Origin: Melastoma dodecandrum
Taxonomy: Eukaryota; Streptophyta; Magnoliopsida; Myrtales; Melastomataceae
Assembly (NCBI GenBank): GCA_029817715.1
Contig: JARUPY010000387.1
Span: forward strand, 5,766,001-5,830,000
Direction: 5' to 3'
Length of the DNA: 64,000 nucleotides
In this document: positions 33,590 to 44,093 of the stretch, piece after piece
How positions within the stretch are numbered: position 1 is the first letter of the stretch
Layout of the letters: every line of letters starts with the position of its first letter
Program-made: the position numbers and the translations under genes
Notes under the pieces: generated by a model
The model's database searches: none
Told to the model about the DNA's origin: nothing
Seen by the model: the letters and a program-made list of their open reading frames with translations, nothing else

Positions 33590-35310
33590 TCCGATCGTGA
33601 CTCGTAGGAGACTCAATCTCCCATGCTGGGTAGTGATTCTAAGACTGCAAGTTTTTCCATTGAGGGAACAATTGCTATGTCTCAGCATGCTTCGCCTGAG
33701 AGATTTGAAGTTCTGGTCATAGAGTAGGAGGAGGATCACTCACCCATGAAGAGGGACAGTCCTACACCTAAGTTCTCTTAAAAAGAAACCGAGGGTACGG
33801 TAGATTTCCTCCAGAGAATGCTGAGAAGGAGGTTCTTGATGTTGAACCTCAGCTTAATAGCCCTCCTCCCGAGCTCCCGTCCAAAGCCATCATGCCATAT
33901 ATGTGATCCAACTGCCACCTCTTCTTGAAAGAAACCGAGGGCATGGTAGATTCCCCTCAAGAGAATGCTGAGAAGGAGGTTCTTTATGTTGAACCTCAAC
34001 GCAATAGCCCTCTTCCTGAGCTCCCGTCCAAGGCCATCATGCCATATGATGTGCTCCAGCTGCCATCTCCTCCTTCCATGAAAGAGTCATATTCGAGTCC
34101 ATCTCAAGCGGAGGACAAAGTGGAACATCCTCCAGTGGCTACGCCAAAGGAGAAAGGAAAGCGACATAATCCCCTTATGCGAAATAGCAGAAGGAGTCCA
34201 AAAGGCCCAGGTATCGCTCTGACCTTTACTCCTAATATAAGGGAGTTTGTTTCTGATGAGGAAATTTAGGTTGTTTTGGGCAATCTAGAATTTCCTATTC
34301 GTGAACTTGAGGATAGAAAAATAGCACCCTACCGATTCATTATGTTCAACTTCGTCACTAATAACTACTCTCTAGGGCTGTTAGAACACCGCTTTTGTGA
34401 GCTGACCTTTGACACCTTCTATGAGCACGGAAGCCTATTTCTGCCTACATGGTTAGAAAATTCTATAGGTATATCACTTTCCACATGGTGGACAATATGA
34501 TTAAGTATATCAAGGTGGTGACCAATGTGTTCTCCCTCTTTGATATGTGCCGAGCCTTCAGCACAACCCACCATCCTCAGTTTCAACTCTTAAGGATCAC
34601 AAAGCCCGTAGCGTACAAAAGGATCACGGGGGCTGAAAAACCAACCAAGTCTAACATCTATCTGGATTGCATACAGTTGCCTCTAGAGCTCTACATTCTG
34701 CATCGTGTTGTCATGTGTTGCCCTTATCCTCGGATAGGGCGCACTGATTGTTTCATCACAAAGGATGTCATAGTGATGGTACACCTTTTGGAGGGACTTC
34801 CTGTGAATTTGGGCATAGTTGTGTTTGATCACTTACAGAAATGCACAAATCTGGATGACAAGGGATTGCCCTATGGAGACACAATCATGAAGCTTCTGCA
34901 TATCTACTCTTATGACAAAGGAGTGATGCAGCTACCATCATTGTCAAGCCTTTCGACAGTACTATTTTTGATCATATGGGCTATCCTTTTACAAGGACTC
35001 ATTGGATCAACAGGAGGATCAAGTCAAATCCATCATCCTTACACAAAGGAAAGTGTGTTTTTGCACTTGACAGACGTAAGACTGGGGCTAAAACCTCCAA
35101 GAAAAAGAAAAAGGATATTAAGCAGAATCCACCTTCTCTTGACACATCTTCTTCTGCAGATCCCAAGAAGTCTCACAAGTTAGACAAGTGTCTAGCCAAG
35201 CACAAGAGATCAAGTCCGTGATAATAAAGGTGCTAGTGGATCTTGCTGATCTTACCGCCTATATTAAGGGCAATGATGGTTTATCCTCTACTCCTGCAGA
35301 AGACAATGAT
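33590..35310 (+). pseudogene. extra ORF after copia pol (plant transposon-protein type)
   Basis: A second reading region between RNase H and the purine tract. It has a low-complexity proline/serine/glutamate-rich part (33640-34270), then a globular part (34276-35180) with phrases such as LPLELYILHRVVMCCPYPR and DVIVMVHLLEGLPVNLG. It resembles the putative plant transposon protein (Transposase_32-like) domains found in some retroelements, and sits where the env-like ORF of Sireviruses lies. A frameshift at about 34450 and several stops break it. A partial internal duplication (near 33780-33900 and 33925-34050) repeats the KETEG-type phrase. Confidence 0.55.
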
Positions 35311-35465
35311 TAAAATGTTCCCCTCTTTTGGACAAACTGAAACTTTGGTTTCGGCTATTTTAAAAACTGAGTTATTCCCTCGTATTGCATGTTTTTGCTA
35401 CTCTATGGTTTGAAACCTTGATGTCGCAGACTTAGTTCTAGTTTTTAGCATGCTTTAGATGACGC

Positions 35466-35484
35466 AAAAAAGGGGGAGAAGTAG
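35466..35484 (+). other. copia polypurine tract, first of three
   Basis: aaaaaagggggagaag, with further tracts at about 35721-35732 (ttagggggagttt) and 36044-36052 (tttaagggg). The last lies just before the 3' LTR. Repeated GGGGGAG tracts are a described Sirevirus mark. Confidence 0.6.
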
Positions 35485-36051
35485 ACCAGGGAATTTTTAG
35501 ACTTAGGACAGGTTCTTCTATATTTTTGGTGTTTGTGTATGCAGGTCATGAAATCACTAGGGGGATTTCCTCTGTTAGCTGTAGACCTTAGCATAATTAT
35601 TTTCTCCTTAAAAAACTCTCGACATAGCGATGCTTCTAGCTGAGATCATTTTCTTACAGAGTTTATTCTATGTGAATCTTGGAATTGATCAGAATTTCGA
35701 GTGAAATTAATTGCTTAAGTTTAGGGGGAGTTTGAGAACCTTCTCTGCTCTAAAAAGTTTATATAGAATAACACTTCTCTGTGACGTTTTATAGAACCAC
35801 CTTCTGTGGACTACTACGAACAACAGCAATACATCATCTTTCTAGCTGAAAGTCAAAAGCTCGGATCGAAGTTTGTTTTATAAAGTGCTCACTTATTTGG
35901 AGGAAGCAATGACAGAATAATACTTCTGTCCACAACTAGTTAAGTTAATGAACATTAACCAAACTCAAAATGAAAATTCATATTTGAACTAACCACTGAT
36001 ATGAGTTAGTCATAATTTCGAACGAAATTAATCAGCTTAGATTTAAGGGGT

Positions 36052-36377
36052 GTTACTACATAAAGTAACTTATGCGATAACATTACGCAACAACGAAATC
36101 TGGTTTTGATGATGACAAAGGTTAAGTATTGCAAATGTGCTATTTACGTGTACAGATAAACATGTCTTTAAATGTATAAGCTAGAATATGTTATCTGAGC
36201 AATACGAAAGGAGTTATGTGGAGGACTTCAACGGAGGAAGCGATCTAGCCATCGTAAATGGCGTTCTCAGGATAAGATATAATATCTAGTCATTATCTCT
36301 ATTGTAGAGATAAGCCTATATGTCACAGATGTTGTAACTCTCCTTACTGGAATACTTAAGAAAGGTTAGGGAATGAC
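36052..36377 (+). repeat. copia 3' LTR, truncated
   Basis: It begins near tgttactac after the last purine tract and matches the 5' LTR from 36087 on. Only about 325 bp of about 1.3 kb remain. The break at about 36378 is exactly where homology to block A starts. Confidence 0.75.
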
Positions 36378-38069
36378 ACTTTTTCTTTGTTCCTGTTCGG
36401 CATTTGGAGTTTCGTCTCGACAAATCCGAACTTGTTAATAAGACACCTGACTATGGTGGATCAATCACGTTTTCAATCGAAGCATAAGTTATTGATCAAA
36501 AACTCGATGAGATCCCTCAAAAAATCAACTCTTCCGTCGGTTAATCAAATTCCCTGACAAACCAAAGGAAGAGGAGGATTTAACGTATTGTATATGAAGG
36601 ATTACCCTTGCAATTAAAGATAAAGTTCTACTTTCACACTTTAAACCTGATAATAAAGTTGATGCTCCTCATACCTACTCATCTGAATAACCATGAGACA
36701 TGAAAGACCACCGGCGGCTCCCCTTTTGTGAATGCTTATCCCACATATTGTGGACAGGAGTTATCCTGCTCCTGAAGGCTATTAACATCTTCTTTATAGA
36801 GAGCTTAACTTTTTTTTTGTACTCTTTTAGTTCACATGATCATCACCCCTACCTATTTCTTCCTATAGATAAACCTGAAAATGGGACGATGTCATATGAA
36901 AGTAATGACACTCGATATTTTGTACTACCAGATTTAATTTATTAATAATAGGTTTTTAATTTAAATGTCTACTTTTACCACATCTAAAGCACATATTAAT
37001 GATCTTCTTCTTTGCATATCCTTAATAGGAAAATGACTTCAAAAGAAAATCTACCTCAGGAGCATTAAAGGGGTGTTATGCCCTACAGAGTGCAATGCAC
37101 ATTTAAGAGGAGCAAAATTGTGACAAAAACCAGACAAGAGAAAGCTGAGCTGGGATTTACCTGAATCCAGTGTGGGACATGTTCAACCAGATAGCAAAAT
37201 CATGTGCTTGTGTCGGTGCCTCTGGAACATAGGTTTTTCAATAGCATGGCAATATAGATGATCGATGGCTGAAATCCTCGCAATTCCTCTATCCAGAAAG
37301 AACGTCACAAAACCGTTACACTCGATGATAGCAGTTGAACAAAGACTTACTTCATTCAACTTGTAGACAACTTTGTCATGCAGATGAGAAATCTAAGAAA
37401 CATGAAGTGGAAATCTATGAAGAAAACATTTTCTATTGATTATGATTCATTTTCTTCATTTCACCTTCAAAGATTACAGCAAACCAGAAGCGTTCAGCAG
37501 ACCATAGAAAATTGCTGAAATATGGCAAGAATATGAGCATACAGAAGTAGATACAACGACTACATCAATCACAAAATTTTAGCATTGTCGGACAAAAAAT
37601 ATACAAAAATCCATAATACCATACTTGTGACAAAAATAACTTATTTGAATGGGAACATAGCCTAATTTCAACTAGCAGTTCCGTTCTCAGATCACAGACA
37701 TTTGTCTTGTTTCCACTTGGATTTTGGGACCTCAGCCTGTCGGGAAGAGTAGATGGTGCAGGTGTAAGACACCTTATTCAGGTGCTTCAGGATCCACTCA
37801 TCCATTTGCCTGTTGTCATCCTCATGATGACGCTACACCAGCGGGGAGGATCCAACGGTTCCTGTGAAATGTATACAAAATTCCCTTCCCTCCTTGCTCA
37901 ATCAGCTAAAATGACTTCTTTCTCGACACCTTCCTTCCCATGATCCTATCCACATCTAGTATACACAAGATTGTATATCACCTACTCAGCAGAGGTTTGT
38001 TCTTTCGTACCATTAGTTTTTTTAAATAATTTGACAAATACGGCGATAACTTTGAAATTTACTAGTTTA

Positions 38070-38895
38070 CAGCTATTAATTCGCTACATGAAATAGCGTG
38101 TTTGCCCTACGAAGGAACTCGCTACTTCAAGTAGTGATTTTCTTAGTCCTCACTAAAATCCCTACTTGAATTAGCGAGTTAATATCCATATGCACAACTT
38201 CTTCTGAAATCGCTACTTCAAAGGTCATCAGCCACGAATGAAATCGCTACTTGGAATAGAGATTTCTCACAAAAGGTCAAATTTCAAACTTGGTGAAATC
38301 TTGGAGGGGAAAAAACTAAGAGTTATTTTTCCGAAGAAGAAAGTCGTTGCTTCAAGTAGCGATTTCCTTCTAAAAAGATAAAACTTATATTTTTTAAATA
38401 TCTTGGAAGCAAATCTTTACTTGAAATAGAGACTTCCTTCTTCAGAAAATATAATCCTTAGATTTTTATTTCAATTTTATTTGTCAATTATTTTAACAAG
38501 AGTGACTTTCTATTTTAAAAAATATCTCTTAGATTTTCTTTTTCAAAATAATTTGTCCTTTCATTTTTACGAAAAGAAATCATTACTTCAAATAGCAACT
38601 TCCTTAAGGGCTTAAGGAACTCGCTACTACGGAAAGAACAAATTTCACACTTGGTGAAACTTTGGAAGGGAGACCCCTATTATGTGGAAACTCGCTACTC
38701 CAAATAGCGATTTCTTTTTTGACTTATGACCTCGCTGTTTGAATTAGCTATTTCATGAGAAGTTGTGCACATGGACATCAACTCGCTACTTTAAATTGCG
38801 ATTTTGGTTGGGACTAAAGAAATCGTTACTTGCAGCAGCGAGTTCCTTCGTGGAGGAAACTCGCTACTTACTTCAACTAGCGAGTTAAGGGCTAT
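38070..38895. repeat. interspersed palindrome array, block B (complete)
   Basis: A dozen or more imperfect palindromes of the TCGCTACTT-n-AAGTAGCGA type are spaced 20-100 bp apart. Clear ones are near 38120, 38340, 38690, 38770, 38818 and 38860. The core is better conserved between A and B than the AT-rich spacers appear to be. No coding sense. Confidence 0.8.
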
Positions 38896-40717
38896 AACTC
38901 AGGAAATTCAAAACTTCTTGCCATATTTGACAAAGTTTTTCAAAAACCAATGGTACGGAGGAACAAACCACCTACTCAACATGCTGTTGCACTTGGCCCT
39001 TGTCCACTCATCCAACAACTTCCACAGGCACATAAGCAGCTTTGAGTACCTCAGGATTCTCGTGGCCCGGGACCTTCTCAACCAAATATGCATCCATGAA
39101 ACAAAGGACATTATATGAAGAATAGGTCGTTCAATGGATGGTACCCTCAACTGGCTTGCCATCATTCTTCAATATGCTGAAGGACGACAATTTAGGTAAG
39201 CTTAATAGTTTGTTGATCCTGGGGTTTCTTTACCTGAAGTGGCCTGGCCCGTAGAGTTCTGCAGATTTCACGGGAGGAGGATGTAACATTTATAGACAAC
39301 CTCCTCCAATACGTTATACCCGTACACAAAGTGATTAGCTTGTAGAGTGACAATGCGTATTTTTTTTGTAATGCTATCATCCTAAATATTCGCAAAAAGT
39401 TCCTACATATGTGTCTCTATTTGCCAAGGTAAAAAATATGTATGGAGAAGTTCGTGTCCAAGCAACATCAATTAGTGTGGCGCCTTAAGTAAGTAAAGGT
39501 CAGTTGATCGGAAGCAAGTTAGTTTTAAGGATAGGTTTTACAGTTAGTTTTAAAAATGATATACGAAGTATAATCTAGTTTTAGAGGAACCGAAAATACT
39601 GTCAATGTATCGTTGTTCCAAATCATGACATTGAAAATACAACATAATCATGGTTGATGGATGATGATCCGTGTCATGAAAATGAGGTAAGGGACCATGA
39701 CGTTGCCGGACATACTAAGTGACGGGTTTTAAACTGCGACATTAGTTATTGGTTATTTAAAAAATAAAAGACATGATATGATTTTAAAAAAAATTACTTT
39801 AATGATAAGCATCTTAACTTTAAAATTTTAAAATTAGGGTGAAGTTTTTCCGAGTTTTTATTAATATTAGTCCCATAGTGTAGTTTGGCCCAACATAAAC
39901 TTCGCCTAGCTCACTTAAATCAACGAGATATCGTTGAAACTACTTTTTTTTCAAATTAAATAATATATAAGATAATTTATTTATTTTAAATTTTATTATA
40001 TATTAAATAAATTGTACATGAATTCAAAAGGCGTTTTTAATCTTAAAATTCGAATATGAATATTTATTTCATCGCGTATTGTTTCAACATAAAAAACACA
40101 TTTAAATCATTCCGAACCCGCTATAAACCATGTCGGTGTCTCAAATTCAACAATACGCGAAGAAAATTATCAAGGCAAATAAGTAAAAATCATGTGATTA
40201 ATTAACAGCGTTAAAATTAAAGTAGCTGGAGGGTATTCTTATATTGTTATGTGGCGGACTTGTATCGTATTTTTTTAATACAAACAGTTAAAGTATATTT
40301 ATAAGTTTTAAATAATAAAAAAAACATTTGGGTGTTACTTTAAGTAAGTAATGGCAGTATCACATTAGGGAACAACTTGAATAAAACTTATTTATTTTAT
40401 TATATTTTTTCTGACTAATATATCGAGGAGTTGGGGAAATATAGACACGTAAAAAGATTGTGGACAAACTAACTAAACGTCATCAATCAAAACAAAATCA
40501 ATCTCGACATTAAATTACCAAACAAAAGGGCGTGTTTATCAAAACAAGATCTCCTCAATCTTCCTTTCTGCCCAAAACCTTCTTAACAAAAATTTAACCA
40601 CAATCAACACCACATTTTCACTAACCTCCCCTCAAACAAAAAGTAACTATTTAACTCGCAGGATAACACAACCCACGTATTATTCCATCACCCAAAAAAT
40701 CTCTTCGTTACTCAAAG

Positions 40718-42167
40718 ATGGCGTCCGTCCTCAGATCCTTTGTGACATTCGCAGCAGCAGTCGCGCTCTTCTCCTGCGCTTTGCTCGCACGAGCACATCT
40801 TGTTCCCGCCCTGTACGTGTTCGGCGACTCCACCATTGACGCAGGCAACAACAATTTCCTCAACACCCTGGCGAAGATCAACTTCACCCCTTATGGGATC
40901 GACCTCTGCGGGAAACTCCCCCTCGGCAGAGCCACCAACGGCCTCACCTACGCTGACTTCATCGGTATCAGCGACTTCCTCCCCCTTTCCCTTCCTTGTT
41001 CTTCGGGGAACTAAAACTTTGTCCCTGTTTGGTAGAAAGGAAACTCCCCAGATCACGAAAAGTCACTGAAATATGTTAAAAAAAAAAAACTATTTTCCAT
41101 CTCGTTATCTGCTACCGGACCTTTGTTTATTCGTGTGACATGCAGCGGAGCATCTCGGGCTCCCGCCGCCGCCACCGTACTTGAGCTTCAAGGACGCGAA
41201 ATCCAAAAGTAAAGTAACGACCGGAATGAACTATGCCTCCAGCTCCAGCGGCATCCTCAATCATACCGGGTCCAGAGCGGTAAGGAGATAACCATTTCGG
41301 CATGTCGCTTCAAGCATGGGCGTGATGAATTGATCACTTATCAGCATCAAAATTCATGCAGGGGAAATGCTTGCCCCTTTCCGAACAGGTAGGCTACTTC
41401 AAGAAGACCGTAAGGCATGACCTGCCAAGACAGATTCCTCAAGAAGTCAATCATTCTCATATCCATCGCCGGCAACGACTACACCCTCGGGTACTTGATG
41501 GATGAGGAGATGCGTAAGAAGCACGTTTCCTACACTAAACTTCTCGTTCATTCTCTCGCTGAAAATGTAGAGGTAATCCCCGATTATGGAATACGATTGA
41601 CGGCTGGAAATGACATGAGATGGCTAATATTTAGCTTTTCTAGAGAATGGCCAAGCTTGGGGCAAAGAAGTTCGTCGTGAGGGGCATGCCGATGATAAGT
41701 TGCCGCTCCCCATTCTTTAAGGTAATCGAGCAACAATGCGATGAACTCGGGAAGGAGATCATCCCATTGTACAATACCCAGCTCATCAAATCCCTGGACA
41801 GGCTAAAAGCCGAGCATAGTATCCTTTACACTATAATAGTGCCCGAGAAAATCGAAATAAGCGCAGCCGCAGCAGAAATCGGTACAGATCCTGCAGCGCA
41901 CTGAAACTATCCTCTAAACTCGATGCAAAAGACAATGCTGACTCAGTACGTTGCAGGGTCAAAATTCACCTATGAGCCGTGCTGCAAGATCAACGAGTTC
42001 GGGGGTTGCATCAAGGACTCAGAGCCCTGCAAGAACAGAGACGACTACTTGCATTTCGACGCTGCTCACCCGACCCAAGTCTATCACAAATTTGTAGCAG
42101 ATCGCTGCTTTGATGGGATCAGCAGAACATGCCAACCATACTGCATTTGGAGCTTTCTGCGAAATAG
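40718..42167 (+). pseudogene. GDSL esterase/lipase, copy B, frameshifted
   Basis: It has the same five-exon layout as copy A2 (exons start at 40718, 41146 and about 41361, then near 41644 and about 41957). The promoter and first two exons are intact, with GDSTIDAGNNN present. In exon 3 a 26-bp deletion at about 41440 shifts the frame before the IAGND block. A further 6-bp deletion lies at about 41526. Near the end a 1-base loss (after TCQPYC) changes the C-terminus. The in-frame TGA (41902-41904) and the possible 75-nt intron are shared with copy A2. Unless exon 3 is skipped, the protein would lack its Asn, Asp and His blocks. Confidence 0.82.
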
Positions 42168-42508
42168 TCATCAAGGATGCTCTTGGTCCAGATGTCGCAA
42201 TTTAAATCCATTGAAGATCACCAATAGGATTATCTAACTCATCATATACTATCTATTACTTCTGTGTTAGCTTCATGAATCTAACTACTGATTTCCCGAT
42301 TCGTTTCTACAATTAAATAGCGAAACTCCATCTCCAACAATATCATCCACGAACACTAATCAAACCCTTTCAAAGTAACTGCTACTAACAGCCTCATGTC
42401 CAAAGGAAGATGTGATCTTTAAGAAGAACAAAATCCAACCACCAGACGACAGAAAAGACCTATTCTGCATGCATTTGAGACGAACCTACCTGTAAGAAGA
42501 AAGGATGT

Positions 42509-44093
42509 TCAGAATCTACAGCACAGGAGTCCATATCTCCAGCCTCTGTTCTTCTGGAGAAGTCTCCGGTTGCCTTTCCCCATCCTCACTGGGCTACTGT
42601 TCCAGTCATTCTGCAATCTGTTCCAGGACCAATATCAATGATTTTATGTGAAGATTCCGCAAAATGAATGAAACCATAATAGAGAATCATTTTACTAACA
42701 CTGGGAAGGCGAAAGATCTGGTACTGGTGGTGCTGCTATCTGACCTCAGAGAAAGACTTCCAGAAAATGCTATTGGCCCTGAGTATGTTACCGATCCTGA
42801 GATGGGAATGGGACCAGCATATGAGAAGCTCGAATCTCCATGATCATTCCTGTCTCCAAGAGATTCCAGCTGCCGAGTGGATGCTGCATTTTCTTTGGAC
42901 TTGTCTGGAATAACAGGATTAGCCGAGTTCCTGCCCTCCGAGGATGCTGGAGCATCCAAACTAAAAGATGTCGTTCCATCCTTAGCAGTTTCAGCAGGAA
43001 AGTGATTGTTAAACCCTGATTCACAATGTGGAACAGTTATAGTTGCCGATTTTTCTTGGCCATTCATAGTGTTGTTCTTGATGTCATATGAACCAAGGAT
43101 GACACCACAATCTGGAGATTCCGTGGAGACATGAGTAGTAGCCACCTCGCATACTGGGGACTTGGAGCATGAAACAAGAGACTCTTCACCCAGTCCCTGT
43201 AATAAACAGCATCTCAGTAAATTCAGGCCTGGGCACTTCCGAGACCAATGGGAAGTAGTCCCAATCAATTAAAGCTTACAGACAGGAGTACTGGCTCGGC
43301 CACAACAAAAGTTCGACAAGCTCGATATAAACGCCAATGGTATATAGATACCGCAGGTGAATAAATGGAAATTTGAAATGAAAATAAAAACTAAAGCACT
43401 TGCCTTAGTTCTACTTCGACAAGCACTATGACGAGTAGACTCATCACTGATATTTTCAGATGCCACGTCTTCTTCGGCAACTGCTTCCTTCAAATCCTTA
43501 TGTACATTTAGACTCGTCAAATTTTCCGTTGTTTGGACAAGGAAGTGTTTTGAAACTTCTGATCTTGGACTAGTCGTTCCTATTTTATCCATGGTATTAC
43601 CGGTTGATTCCTCTTCTGTGCATGAGGTAACTGTGACCTCCTCTTTCTCTGAGGATAAATGCATGTTTGAGGGCATCCCCTCTTCAATGGACATGCCTTT
43701 GACTTCAAAGCAGGTGGAGTAACACACAATCTCTTTCGCCATGCCACCATCCTTCATATTCTCGACATAATCTTCTGATGGATAATGATCAAATTGTTCA
43801 CTCTCCATCCAAATTTTCCCTTCACAATCCTCGCCATGATCTGAACCTGTCAATCCTGCTTCTGACCAGTTCTCATCCATACCAAAGGTATCTGACAAAT
43901 CCTCGTGTTTCCAGTTCGTGACTTCATTGCCAGACTTCAACTCCACAACTTTAACCACGTTGTCATTATTAAAGGTCTTCAGATATACCCCGTCAGCAGG
44001 ATGGTGAGAAACCTTGCCACCCTCTGCAAAGAGGATTTGATTACCGACAATGGTGGGAGAATATGTCTGAGTAATACCACAAGGAGACCGGAT
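42509..44093 (-). CDS. gar2-related protein (18S pre-ribosomal assembly protein gar2-like)
   Basis: Minus-strand exons: about 44093-43404, 43196 to about 42702 (or 42696), and 42610-42509, at least about 428 residues. The first visible exon has VVELKSGNEVTNWKHEDLSD and a long acidic, serine-rich stretch. The second holds SGSLSLRSDSSTTSTRSFAFP, of which SLRSDSSTTSTRSFAFP is the family's signature. The last reads WNSSPVRMG..., then RRLLQKNRGWR and GLLCCRF before the stop. In plants these proteins are annotated gar2-related, but a role in rRNA processing is not proven. The first intron appears to use a GC donor (AAG/GCAAGT). The true start codon lies upstream in an exon I cannot place, and the exact end of the second exon is uncertain. 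Confidence 0.75.

Larger units (their letters stand above)
27072..36377 (+). mobile_element. dead Ty1/copia element, Sirevirus-like
   Basis: A long element holding a 5' LTR, tRNA-Met-type primer site, gag, protease/integrase, RT, RNase H, an extra ORF, purine tracts and a cut 3' LTR, in that order. Every coding part has stops or shifts and the RT active site is destroyed, so it cannot move by itself. It is nested in the gypsy element on the left. On the right it ends at the edge of duplication block B. The pol-to-LTR extra ORF plus repeated GGGGGAG tracts point to the Sirevirus branch. Confidence 0.8.
36378..42803. repeat. segmental duplication, block B (uninterrupted copy)
   Basis: Counterpart of 4097-16302. 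It contains the unassigned left part (36378-38070), the palindrome array (38070-38895), the conserved stretch (38895-39200), AT-rich GDSL upstream DNA (39200-40717), the GDSL pseudogene, and then the end of the gar2-like gene. It lacks the three inserts of A, so it shows the earlier arrangement. The gar2-like gene continues beyond the end of homology. Confidence 0.9.
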
